DNA from: CAYRPN01 sp964426135
GTDB taxonomy: Bacteria; Planctomycetota; Phycisphaerae; Phycisphaerales; Phycisphaeraceae
Assembly: GCA_964426135.1 (NCBI GenBank)
Contig: CAYRPN010000053.1
Coordinates: 1 to 37,102 of the forward strand
Length of the DNA stretch: 37,102 nucleotides
Reading direction: 5' to 3'
The notes under the pieces were generated by a model. It did not search any database, was not told the origin of the DNA, and was given only the letters and a program-made list of their open reading frames with translations. Made by a program: the position numbers and the translations under genes. Below, one piece after another: positions 8,195 through 16,700 of this stretch; positions within the stretch are counted from its first letter, which is position 1; every line of letters starts with the position of its first letter.

Positions 8195-8200
8195 ATTATA
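8195..8200 (-). promoter_or_regulatory. Possible -10 box of the Rieske-cytochrome b operon
   Basis: Read on the minus strand, this is an exact TATAAT, 52 bases upstream of the Rieske ATG. No convincing -35 box lies at the right distance, so the promoter is only tentative. Confidence 0.35.
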
Positions 8201-8355
8201 CGGGCAGCCCAATGCATCGAACCTACACCAGGACCGGCGCGATGCAATCCCGTCGCGTCAGTTCCGCAATCGCGAGCAGTCTCACCACTCGCTTCAATCT
8301 GGTATTGACACGTGAAGCGCGGAAGTTGCGAAATGAGTTCGTCGGTGCCGCCACT

Positions 8356-9558
8356 TCACCCTACGCGCTCCGGCTTCTTCGCCCGGCTCATCAACCGGCT
8401 GATCGCCTCGATGGGATCGAGACCCTCAAACAGCACCTGATGCACCGCCTGCGTGATGGGCATTTCCACCTTGTATTTCTGGGCGAGCGCGACGACGGAT
8501 TTGGTCGTGGGCACGCCTTCGACCACGCCGGGGATTGATTTCAGAACCTCTTCCAGTTTCTTGCCTCGCCCCAGTTGCTCGCCGCAGGTGCGGTTGCGGC
8601 CGGTGGGACTGAAGCAGGTGGTCGCCAGGTCGCCGACGCCGGCGATGCCGAAGAACGTGTCCTGCTTGGCGCCCATGGCAACGCCGAGTCGCGTGATCTC
8701 GGCCAGCCCGCGCGAGAGCAGCGCGCTCTTGGCGTTGTTGCCCGCCTGCAAGCCGTCGAGGATGCCCGCCGCCACCGCGATGACGTTCTTCGTCGCCGCC
8801 GCCAGTTCCACGCCCAGGAGGTCCGTGTTGGTGTAAACGCGGAACCAGCTCGTGGTGAGAATGTCCTGCAATTGCAGCGCAAACTTCTCATCATCACTGG
8901 CGGCACAGACCGTGGCGGGCAGACAGCGCGCCAGTTCCTCCGCCACGGACGGGCCGGAGATCGTGGCCAGCGGACGCGGGGCGCGGTCGGGATGGTCGGG
9001 AGCCGATTTCGGATTTCGGATTTCGGATTTCGGATTGGTTGGCTCTGTCCTTCGGTCCCCTGTCCCCTGTCTCCTGTCCCCTGTCCCCTGTCCCCTGTCT
9101 CCTGTCCCCTGTCCCCTGTCGCCTGTCTCTCGTCCACTTTCCGCCCCTTGGCCCTTGGCCCTTGGCCCCTGGCCCTTCTTCAAAAGCACATCCGCGATGA
9201 TCTGCGTCGGGCGCAGCAGCGTTTCGTTCTCGATGCCCTTGGCGACCGACGCGATCGGCACCGCCGCCGGGGCGTGCGCCGCCAACCGATCCCACACCGG
9301 CCGAATGAATTGCGTGGGCACCGCGCTGATGATGATCTGCGCATCCTTGAACGCGGCGCGATCGTCCGCCGTGAAGCGGATCGATTCCGGAATGCGATGG
9401 CCCGGCAGATAACGGTTGTTGAACCGCGTCTGAATCAGGTCCGCGACGTGATCGGCAAACGCGCCCCAGACGGTGACCTTGTGCCCGTTGCTGTCGAGGA
9501 GCAGCGCGCAGACCGTGGCCATGGAACCGTCGCCGATAATGGTGATGTGCTGAGCCAT
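8356..9558 (-). CDS. gpsA: Glycerol-3-phosphate dehydrogenase [NAD(P)+] with repeat-derived insertion
   Basis: Makes sn-glycerol 3-phosphate from dihydroxyacetone phosphate for phospholipid synthesis. The N-terminal Rossmann motif is IIGDGSMAT (7-15), and SVAKGIE (104-110) and SGPSVAEELA (201-210) mark the conserved NAD-domain loops. The C-terminal domain has ATKNVIAVAAGI with the catalytic Lys, and GVGDLATTCFSPTGRNR. The protein is 400 residues, against about 330-340 for the family. The excess is one low-complexity block, about residues 129-195, between ADVLLKK and RPLATISGPS, made of GTGDRGQ and NPKSEIR repeats. This block is the translation of three heptanucleotide arrays in the DNA. The frame stays open on both sides, so the gene is probably functional, with a flexible loop near the surface of the NAD domain. 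Confidence 0.95.
   Translation of the reverse strand: MAQHITIIGDGSMATVCALLLDSNGHKVTVWGAFADHVADLIQTRFNNRYLPGHRIPESIRFTADDRAAFKDAQIIISAVPTQFIRPVWDRLAAHAPAAVPIASVAKGIENETLLRPTQIIADVLLKKGQGPRAKGQGAESGRETGDRGQGTGDRGQGTGDRRQGTGDRRTEPTNPKSEIRNPKSAPDHPDRAPRPLATISGPSVAEELARCLPATVCAASDDEKFALQLQDILTTSWFRVYTNTDLLGVELAAATKNVIAVAAGILDGLQAGNNAKSALLSRGLAEITRLGVAMGAKQDTFFGIAGVGDLATTCFSPTGRNRTCGEQLGRGKKLEEVLKSIPGVVEGVPTTKSVVALAQKYKVEMPITQAVHQVLFEGLDPIEAISRLMSRAKKPERVG
9005..9178. repeat. Three consecutive heptanucleotide arrays inside gpsA
   Basis: GATTTCG is repeated four times plus a part (9005-9036). CCCCTGT is repeated ten times with three single-base variants (9057-9126). GCCCTTG is repeated five times with variants (9144-9178). 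All three have a period of exactly seven bases. Because 7 x 3 = 21, each array encodes a seven-residue peptide repeat. Similar heptanucleotide short tandem repeats (STRR) are documented in heterocystous cyanobacteria. Confidence 0.95.
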
Positions 9559-9690
9559 GCGAGTAGATTCGCAGGATTGGGGCGCGGTGGCAATGGGGCG
9601 GTTGTCGCACCGCCATCGAGCATGGCTTGGGTCCTCACTGGCGCAGGCCGTCGCGATTCATCCGGAATCCATTCGACTCACGCGGCGATC

Positions 9691-9895
9691 GCCATAGGCA
9701 AGCAAGAGTGTGGCGGGTGCCATGGGCAAGCAAAAGTGTGGCGGGTGCCATGGGCAAGCAAGAGCGTGGCGGGGGCCATGGGCAAGCGAAGGCTCGGCGC
9801 AGCTTGCCCGTGCGCCTTGTGCATCTTTCGCACAACATTGCGGCGCACTTCTCATTCATGCACGGGCAAGCTCCGAAGACTCCGCTTGCCCATGG
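9691..9895. repeat. 28-bp tandem repeat leading into paired GGGCAAGC hairpins
   Basis: Three 28-base units starting GCCATRGGCAAGC (9691, 9719, 9747) run into a fourth start at 9775, which becomes the hairpin GGGCAAGC (9780-9787) with GCTTGCCC (9802-9809). A second hairpin, 9864-9871 with 9884-9891, faces it. This is the same family as 17-107, and the loop 9872-9883 is the exact reverse complement of 32-43. It fills most of the 368-base spacer upstream of gpsA; bases 9559-9690 show nothing else. Confidence 0.85.
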
Positions 9896-9926
9896 CACCC
9901 TGCGCCTGAATCAAGTAGAAGCCTCA

Positions 9927-11189
9927 TCACTCCCCCGCCGGCGTCTGCACAAACACCATCGCCTCGCGCAGGCGCAGGCGGTCCATGACGGGGCCGTTGG
10001 CGGCGGGGTCGAGTGAAATGGTCAGCGTGGGGCCGAAGAGATCCATGAGCACCTCGCCGCGGGGCTGGGCGGCGCTGAGCGCGACGCGGGCCTTGGCATC
10101 GCCGGCGGAGCAATTCACGGCGAAGTCGGCCCATTCGATGCTCTCGCCGGCGGCGTCGACCTCGGCCACGGCGGCGAGTTTGCCGGCGCCGGCGGGCAGG
10201 GCGAACTGAACCGTGATCGGGGCGTGCATGCGAATGGCGCCGGCTTCGACGCGCGGCGGCATGGGCAGGCCGAAGACCACGCCGCCCGCCTTGACGGTCA
10301 TCGGCAGGTCGGCCAAGTCGATCAGCCGGCCGCGGCGCGAGGGCAGTTCCAGCCGCGCGACCTGCGCCAGGGGCAGCGTCAGTGCCTTGCCGCCGGCGAG
10401 CGCGGCCCGCAGTTGCAGTTTGTCCGCTTCGATATCCGCCTGCGCTGCGATGAGCCGGCTGCCGTCGCGCAGCCAGACGATCGACTGCGGATCGACCGCA
10501 TGAGCGATCGGATTCGCCAGCAGCAGCGCCTTGACACGCTCCGTCGGGAGTTCGATCGACTTGCCGCCGTCCTGTTGCAGCTCGATCGTGTCCTTCTTGA
10601 CCGCGGCGATGAAACCATCGAGCGCGTCGCCGTTGGCGAGGATCACCTGATCCTTGGCGGGCGTGGATTTCGTGACGGACGAGCCGTCGAGAAACAGCCG
10701 GCTGATCTTGTCGAGGTTGGCGGTGATGACGCCCAGCGCGGCGTGATCGAACGTGAGCTTCTGTCCATCGGCGTCGGTGCCGGTGAATCGCGCGACGATC
10801 CGCTGACCATCGATCAGATCAACAACGGCGGGCGGCGACGCCTTCGGCCCGTCGGCAACCGCCGGCTTGATGCCATCCCTGCCTGCCACCGCGGGAGTGG
10901 TCGGCGCGGGTGCCGCTGCCGGCGGCGAGGTGGGTGCGCCGGCGGCTCCGTTTCGCGCGCTGTCACCATCACCCGGCGCTTCAGCCACGATGCGAATCTG
11001 CAGCACGTTCGCCGCCGACTCCACCTGCAGCCGGCGCTCGTCGTCGAAATAGCTGAGCTTGCCGCCGCTGACCGCCTGCAGTTTCACCTCGCGCGGCTTG
11101 AGGTCCGGGCCGATGAGCAGCGCGGGCGTGGCGGCGCGGGAAGTCGCCGTGAGCAAGAACAGTGAAATAAGAAAACTGCCGCGTGTCAT
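9927..11189 (-). CDS. Secreted protein of unknown function, 420 aa
   Basis: The N-terminus MTRGSFLISLFLLTATSRA is a signal peptide with probable cleavage after SRA. A Pro/Ala-rich linker (about 85-120) separates a short first beta segment (about 20-70) from a larger region (about 120-420) with repeated beta-type patterns such as VVDLIDGQRIVARFTG and VILANGDALDGFIAAVKKDTIELQ. These repeats suggest successive small beta-barrel or SH3-like units. The C-terminus contains an alternating hydrophobic block that looks like a carbohydrate-binding or jelly-roll module, but I cannot name a family. The gene is the last in a co-directional run with the squalene-cyclase-fold, poly-Q and DUF4175-like genes, which hints at a shared envelope role. 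Confidence 0.88.
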   Translation of the reverse strand: MTRGSFLISLFLLTATSRAATPALLIGPDLKPREVKLQAVSGGKLSYFDDERRLQVESAANVLQIRIVAEAPGDGDSARNGAAGAPTSPPAAAPAPTTPAVAGRDGIKPAVADGPKASPPAVVDLIDGQRIVARFTGTDADGQKLTFDHAALGVITANLDKISRLFLDGSSVTKSTPAKDQVILANGDALDGFIAAVKKDTIELQQDGGKSIELPTERVKALLLANPIAHAVDPQSIVWLRDGSRLIAAQADIEADKLQLRAALAGGKALTLPLAQVARLELPSRRGRLIDLADLPMTVKAGGVVFGLPMPPRVEAGAIRMHAPITVQFALPAGAGKLAAVAEVDAAGESIEWADFAVNCSAGDAKARVALSAAQPRGEVLMDLFGPTLTISLDPAANGPVMDRLRLREAMVFVQTPAGE

Positions 11190-11202
11190 CGGATTGCTTC
11201 GT

Positions 11203-11486
11203 GGTTAGCGGTCGGGCCGAGTCCGCGAGGCCCACCTGTGCCTTGAATGACGAAGGACAAATGATCCAATGTCGAATGAATGACGAATGATCCAATGACG
11301 AATGACGAATGACGAATGTCCGACTCTCGTTGGAGACCCAACACCCTCGATCGAAGACAGTCAGCGTCCGCCATCCGTCCTTTGGCATTCGGTCATTGGG
11401 ATTTCGTCATTCATTCGTCATTGAGAATTCGTCATTCGTCACTCGCCGAACGGGTGGGCCTCGCGGACTCGGCCCGACCGCTAAAC
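11203..11486. repeat. Inverted pair of TTAGCGG/GGGCC repeats enclosing heptamer arrays
   Basis: An element reading GGTTAGCGGTCGGGCCGAGT onward (11203-11238) is repeated in inverse orientation at 11450-11486. Between them, on the left, are AATGACG heptamers (perfect at 11294-11300, 11301-11307 and 11308-11314, with degenerate copies around them). On the right are TCATTCG-type heptamers (about 11385-11445). The right end is 10 bases from the stop codon of the next gene. The whole 307-base spacer is therefore repeat; no gene is seen. Confidence 0.9.
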
Positions 11487-11496
11487 GACGAGCGAT

Positions 11497-12531
11497 TCAC
11501 CGCTGGAAAATCGGCAGATACCGGTTCGGCATCTGCAGGATGATCAGCGCCATCGCGCTGGCGTAGCTTTCGCCGTGCGGGTCGGACCATTTGCCGTCGG
11601 CTTCCTGGCGCAGCAGCAGCTCCCGGCGGATCGCGGGGAACCACTGCGACCAGTGGCTGCCGCCCGCCAGGTACATCGCCTGCACCGCGTAGTAGTGGCC
11701 GTAGTAGTAGTGGCCCACGGCATAGCTGTTCATCTGCGTGCGGTACTGCATCAGGTATTCGAGCCCCTTGGCGAGTGCGTCGTCCTGGTACACGCCTGCG
11801 TAGTACAGCGCCGCCACGCCCGCCGCCGAGCGCGGGAACGCCGAGCCGCCGGAGTTGATCATGTACTTGTAGCCGCCGTCGCTGTTCTGGCAGTTGCGGA
11901 CGTAGGCGATGGCTTTTTCGATGGTGGCCTTGGGCACGCTGATGCCCGCCTCGCGCGCCGAGCGCAGAGCCATCACCTGGCAGATGGTGACGGACACGTC
12001 GGCGTCCGCCGGCTCGGGGCGGTAGCGCCAGCCGCCCTCTTCGTTCTGCGACTGGATGATGAGGCGGGTGGCTTTGACGAGAGCTTCGCGGCAGCGGCGA
12101 TCGCCGGTCATGCCGTAGATTTCGCCGAGGAACAGCGTGGCAAAGCCGTGGCCGTACATCGGCCCGTGCGAAACGTCGGCGGCGATGAAGCCGGTTTCGC
12201 TGGTGGATTTGAGAATGAAATCGAGGCCCTTCTCGACATTCGCCCCATACTTGCCCCGCCCCGGCACGTGGCCGTCCGCCATGAACGCGAGGCAGCACAG
12301 CGCGGAGATGCCCACCTCGCGGCCGTAACGGTTGCCGGCGAAGCTGCCGTCCTCCTGCTGCTGCGACGCGAGATAGGCGAGGCCGCGATCGACGGCTTTG
12401 CGAAGATCAGGCGTGATCTCGACGAGATTGTCCGGCGCGTCGCCGGGCGCGGCGAAGGCGGGCGAAATGGGAGCAATCGCCGCGAGCAGAATGGCGAGGG
12501 TTGATGCAATGGCGATGAACACATGTCGCAC
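11497..12531 (-). CDS. Secreted prenyltransferase/squalene-cyclase-fold repeat protein
   Basis: A 344-residue protein, starting at GTG (12531) because AAGGAG (12543-12548) lies 10 bases upstream. The longer frame to 12612 is encoded by a palindromic repeat. Signal peptide about 1-27 (IAIASTLAILLAAIAPISPAFA). The mature protein has at least four alpha/alpha-toroid repeats of the squalene cyclase/prenyltransferase type: QQQEDGSFAGN, TSETGFIAA, QNEEGGWRYRP and QNSDGGYKYM. The catalytic DxDD of squalene-hopene cyclases is absent; the nearest match is DADVS. A cyclase reaction is therefore unlikely, and a binding or scaffold role is more plausible. Such proteins recur in planctomycete clusters with large membrane coiled-coil proteins, as here. 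Confidence 0.9.
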   Translation of the reverse strand: MRHVFIAIASTLAILLAAIAPISPAFAAPGDAPDNLVEITPDLRKAVDRGLAYLASQQQEDGSFAGNRYGREVGISALCCLAFMADGHVPGRGKYGANVEKGLDFILKSTSETGFIAADVSHGPMYGHGFATLFLGEIYGMTGDRRCREALVKATRLIIQSQNEEGGWRYRPEPADADVSVTICQVMALRSAREAGISVPKATIEKAIAYVRNCQNSDGGYKYMINSGGSAFPRSAAGVAALYYAGVYQDDALAKGLEYLMQYRTQMNSYAVGHYYYGHYYAVQAMYLAGGSHWSQWFPAIRRELLLRQEADGKWSDPHGESYASAMALIILQMPNRYLPIFQR

Positions 12532-12573
12532 GATCAGGGAACTCCTTCGAACGGCGGCGGCTGGCGGCGAGAT

Positions 12574-12607
12574 AGGGAGCCTCGCAGACTTGGCCCGACC
12601 GCTATCC
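12574..12607. repeat. Degenerate single copy of the TTAGCGG/GGGCC repeat
   Basis: This reads as a diverged inverse copy of the element at 11450-11486, sharing the GGCCCGACCGCTA core but with changed ends. It lies 43 bases upstream of the squalene-cyclase-fold start codon and produces a spurious N-terminal extension if the first in-frame ATG is taken. Confidence 0.6.
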
Positions 12608-12660
12608 GCCATAAAGCGTCGCGAACTGAAACTCAGGCGAACCCAATTTGCAATTACAAA

Positions 12661-12681
12661 TTTTCAATTTTCAATTTTCAA
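12661..12681. repeat. TTTTCAA heptamer array
   Basis: Three exact TTTTCAA units form an AT-rich patch in GC-rich surroundings, preceded by related sequence (12645-12660). It lies 24 bases beyond the stop codon of the poly-Q gene. Confidence 0.75.
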
Positions 12682-12705
12682 TCTCCGAAGCTTCACACTT
12701 TCCAC

Positions 12706-13491
12706 TCAATCCTTCCCTTCCTCCGCCAACCTCCGATAGTACATCTCCGTCAGCCGCTTGTAGAGCGGGCTGAACTTTTCGCCCAGGCCCTGATCCAGTT
12801 CGCTGCGGACGCGCTGCGGCAGCCGGCCCCATTCGATGCGCGTCTCCTCGATCGGTCCGCCCGCGTTCGCGTCGCCGGCGGTGCCCTTGGTCACCTGACC
12901 CTGGTTCGGTTCGTTGCTGCCGGGCTGCTTCTGGCCGGGTTTCTGCTGCTGGCCTTTCGCCTGCTGCTCCTGGTTCTGCTTGCTGCCGTCTTCCTGCTTC
13001 TGTTGCTGCTGCTGTTGCTGCTGCCCCTGCCCCTGCTGCTGTTGCTGTTGCTGCTGTTGGCGCTGCTGGGCGGCGGCGATCACCTGGTCCAGCCGGCGAA
13101 GCACCGATTCCTGCATCCGCTGCGTCTCCAGCCCCGGGTCCTTTCGCTGGCTCAATCGGCTGGCGGCTTCTTCCATCTCGGCGATGGCCTTGACCAGCGC
13201 GTCGGTGATCTCGCTGTCGCCCATCGGCGGCAGCTTCTTGATGTCGGGGCGGGTCGGCTCGGGCCTCTTCGAGGGATCAGGCTTCGGCTGCCCCGGCAGC
13301 TTCAAGAGATCATCCAGAGACGCATCGTTGTCCGGCGCCCCCGGCGCCGCTTGCGGCTTCGCATCTGACTTCTCCGCCTGCTTCGTGCCTGCCGGTTGCG
13401 GCTTCGCAGGCGCGGGATCTTTCCCGTCACCAAACGTGAGCGACGCGGACGCGGTGATGATGGCGAGCGTGGTCAGTGATTTCTTCAGCAT
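12706..13491 (-). CDS. Secreted glutamine-rich protein, 261 aa
   Basis: Starts at MLKKSLTTLA with a weak AAGGTG ribosome binding site (13497-13502); the frame extends 24 codons upstream without support. Signal peptide about 1-20. A Pro/Lys/Ala-rich linker (22-92) is followed by a helical segment (95-141), then a run made almost wholly of Gln with a few Gly, Arg and Lys (142-164, from CAG-rich DNA), a Gln/Lys/Gly tail to about 205, and a conserved-looking C-terminal block, WGRLPQRVRSEL to YYRRLAEE (221-257). The Gln run matches the Gln-rich coiled coil of the DUF4175-like product upstream in the same run, so the two may associate. The molecular function is unknown. Confidence 0.85.
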   Translation of the reverse strand: MLKKSLTTLAIITASASLTFGDGKDPAPAKPQPAGTKQAEKSDAKPQAAPGAPDNDASLDDLLKLPGQPKPDPSKRPEPTRPDIKKLPPMGDSEITDALVKAIAEMEEAASRLSQRKDPGLETQRMQESVLRRLDQVIAAAQQRQQQQQQQQQGQGQQQQQQQQKQEDGSKQNQEQQAKGQQQKPGQKQPGSNEPNQGQVTKGTAGDANAGGPIEETRIEWGRLPQRVRSELDQGLGEKFSPLYKRLTEMYYRRLAEEGKD

Positions 13492-13560
13492 GGCGCACCT
13501 TCGATTGCTTGTCGAATGTTTGATTGTCGAACGGCGTGGCGCGTGACTGATTCTGTTCGA

Positions 13561-13667
13561 CATTCGAGATTCGTCATTCGTCGTTCATTCGTCATTCAGG
13601 TTTCGACATTCGTCATTCGTCATTCGCCCAACAGGTGGGCCTCGCGGACTCGGCCCGACCGCTAACC
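13561..13667. repeat. CATTCGT heptamers joined to a TTAGCGG/GGGCC palindrome
   Basis: CATTCGT-type heptamers (for example 13561-13581, 13607-13627) run directly into the palindrome GGTGGGCCTCGCGGACTCGG and onward. The 60 bases 13608-13667 match 11427-11486 at 56 positions, so heptamer array and palindrome have travelled or been copied as one composite unit. Confidence 0.85.
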
Positions 13668-13686
13668 ACAAGGCACTCCTTCACGC

Positions 13687-13728
13687 CTCACTTCTCTCTC
13701 CTCACTTCTCACTCCTCACTCCTCACTT
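13687..13728. repeat. CTCACTY heptamer array
   Basis: Six consecutive heptamers (CTCACTT, CTCTCTC, CTCACTT, CTCACTC, CTCACTC, CTCACTT). The array ends three bases before the stop codon of the DUF4175-like gene and is pyrimidine-only except for one A in most units. Confidence 0.9.
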
Positions 13729-13731
13729 CCC

Positions 13732-16700
13732 CTACTCCTGCACATCTGTGCCCTGCGTCATCTTCCGGATCAGCCGTTCGCCCAGCATGCGCAGCTGCAA
13801 CTGCCGGGCGGCGAGGTCGCCCATCTGTTTGACGCGTTGCGAGTCGGTGAGTTTCACTTTGCCGTCGCCGATGGCGCGGGTCTGGCGGTAGACCGATTCC
13901 TGCATGCCGCGCAAGAGGCGAAGCTCCGCCACCGGTGGCACCAGCGGTTTCTTGCCCTGCTGGCCCTGCTGCTGCTCGCCCTGCTGCTGCTGCTGGGCGC
14001 GCTGGGCTTCGTCGAAGGCGTCCGCTTCTTTCTTTGCGTCATCGAGCGCCTTGGCCATCAGCCGCAGCGTATCGCTGATGTTCTGCTGATCGAGCACCAG
14101 TTCGCCGTCTGGCGTCGCGCCGCGCAGCTTGCCCACCGCCCGGCTTGCCGATTCGTCCACTTCCTTGTGCAGTTGCTGGAACAGCAGGGTGTCCTTCACC
14201 TTCTCGGCAAGCTGCTTCGCTTCGTTCTGCAGATCCGCCTCGGCGTTGCCTAATGCGAGCAACTCGCCGCGCTGCCGACGGTTCAGTTCGCCCGCATCGA
14301 CCAGCACGCGCGTGCGCTCGCGCAGATCGTCCTGCGCCTTGGCGAGCTTCTCGTAGACGCCCTTCAGTTCATCGCGCTGCTGCTGCTGCTCTTCCTGCTC
14401 GCTCTTCTGCTTCATCTCTTTGACCAGCTTCAGCGCGTCTTCCAGGTTCTTCAGCGCGTCGCTCTCGCTCGTCACCGCCGGCTCCTGCTGATTGCCGCGC
14501 AGGAAACCGATGGCGTCGCCCATGCTTCGGGCCGCGGCGTCCACGAGCTTGGTCACGTTGCCCATCTTCTGATCCGCCCGCGCTTCTTCCGCCACCGCGA
14601 TGGTGTTGCGACGCAGCGCCGCTTCGCCGTCCGCCAGCAGCGCGAAATCCTGCTTGGCCGCCTTGAGCCGATCGAGCTGCGCCTTCTGCTGTTCGATGAG
14701 CCGGGCGATGGATTCCTCCAGCTTCGCTAGCATGCGACGAAGCATCTCCTGCTGCTTCTTGTCCTGGCCCTGCATCTGCTGGAGCATCTGCTGCAACGTC
14801 TGCGACGCTTCTTCCTGCTGCGTGTTGGCCTGCGAGAGCTTGTTCTCCTGCACATCCTTCTGGGCCTGCTGCATCTTGTCCTGCAGGCCCTGGCGCTGGG
14901 CGATGTTGGCGGCATCGTTGAGGGCCTGAGCCGTGGCTTTGTCCTGCGGGCTCTTGCCTTGCTTGTCGATCGCCTCGGCCGCGGCCTTCATCTGCTTGAT
15001 GAGTTCATCCGCCTGCTGGCCCAGGTTTTTCTGCTGCTCGGCGAGGCGCTGCAGTTCCTTCGCGTCCTTGGGATCGAGTTCGTTCGCGTTCTTGCCCGCC
15101 GTGCGCGGCAGCATTTTGCGAGTGTCCTCGCCCAGCGTCTTCTGCGCCTGATCCAGGGCACGCAACTGAAGCTGCAGCGTCAGCGCGTCGCGGCCCTGGT
15201 CGAGCAGTCCCGCCAAGTCCTTGAGCGCCTGCCCCACGTTCTCCTGATGCTTGCCCGCCTGCTCCTGCGCGGCTTTCTGGGCCGCGGATTCCTTTTGCTC
15301 GCGCCGGCTCTGCTCGAGCTGCTGCGTGGCGCTTTGCGATTCGTTCTCCGCCTTGTTGATTAGTTCCTTGGATCGCTGAATGAGGTCCTTCAACTGCGGA
15401 TCGTCCAGCTTGTTGCGCTGGGCGCGCTGCTTCAGTTGCTGCAGCGCGTCCTTCTGACGCGAGACCTGCTGCGTGAGCTGCTCCTGCCGGCTGTGCGCCT
15501 GCTGCTGCTCGCCGGTGCGAATCTCCGTCTGCCGGGCTTCCAGGCGGATCGCCTGCTGCCTCACGGCTGACAGTTCATTGCGAAGCTGGTTGATCAGCGA
15601 AGCCGTGTCAACGATGCGCAGCGTGCGCGGAGCGGAACGGACAATGTCGTGACGCTTGCCGTCGAGCTCGTAGATATCGCGGGCGGCGGCGGTGAGGATC
15701 ACTTGATCGCCGGGCTTCAGGCCCAATTTCGAGAGATCGAGTTGATGCGACGCGGCAAGCCTCTCCGTGCGCCCGTTGACGGTTTCGAGGATGAGCGTTT
15801 CGCTGGTGAGCTTCTTTTCCACGGCCGGCGGGGTGATCTGCAATTTCGCAGGCAGCGCGGCTTCGAGGGAGAGCGACTCCGAGGCGACATCGTCCCGCGC
15901 GGTGCCTTCCACTTTGACCGTGGCGGTGGAGAGCACCGTCTCATCGCCAGCCGGTTCGAGCAGCGCGACGGTGGGCGGTTGGTCGACGCGGGCTTCGATG
16001 CGGTAGGTGCGGTCGGAAAGATTTTCCAGACCGTGCTCGTCGCGAAGGTGGATGGGGGATTCGACGGTGGTGTAGAGCAGGAAGGTAAAATCGCAGCCCA
16101 TGCCGTCGTCGTGCCATTTCCATTGTGTGAGCGGCAGCGGCTTGCCGCCGGGGCGGGAGAGTCCGGGCATCAGCGGGCCGGCGAGATCAGGGGAGAGCCA
16201 TTTTTCTTTCTCCGCCCGCGCCGCGAAGGCAACCAACTCCGCGGGATCGACCACCAGAGCGCTGGTGCCGACTTCCGGCGTGCCGCGCCGATCGGCACTG
16301 CCTGCTGACAGCAAGTGCGGATCGACAGGCTTGTTGAACCGCACCTTCATCGTCACCGCGGAGCCCTGCATTGCCGACATGCTGGCGGTGCGGCCGGTCT
16401 GACGATGCATCGCGATTGTTTCCGGCTTGATCAGACCCTTGGCGTAGGCGGGCGGCTCGATCTCGGCGACAACAGAAGTCACCGCCGGCCGGGGCACGAC
16501 GCGAACGGTGCGCGATTCGGTGACGTTGTCGCCCGCCTTGAAATAGAACTCCACGATCGCGCCCCGCGGAGGCAGGCTGGTCGCGCCTGCCGCGGCAGTG
16601 GCACTTGAAGTGCCACTGCCCGCGAGAATCTCAGCGAGGTCGGGCGACAGATCGACGAGGCGCTCGAACATCCCGCTGCGGCTGGCGGGTTCATCGGCGG

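Noticed and set aside
8305..8310. TTGACA on the plus strand as a -35 box
   Set aside because: No -10 box at suitable spacing and no plus-strand gene follows.
9691..9790. 28-bp repeats considered as a CRISPR array
   Set aside because: The units are directly adjacent with no unique spacers, there are no cas genes, and the units are edges of a dispersed hairpin repeat.
8575..9909. Plus-strand open frame of 444 codons
   Set aside because: Antisense to gpsA and extended by in-frame repeat arrays; composition is typical of a shadow frame.
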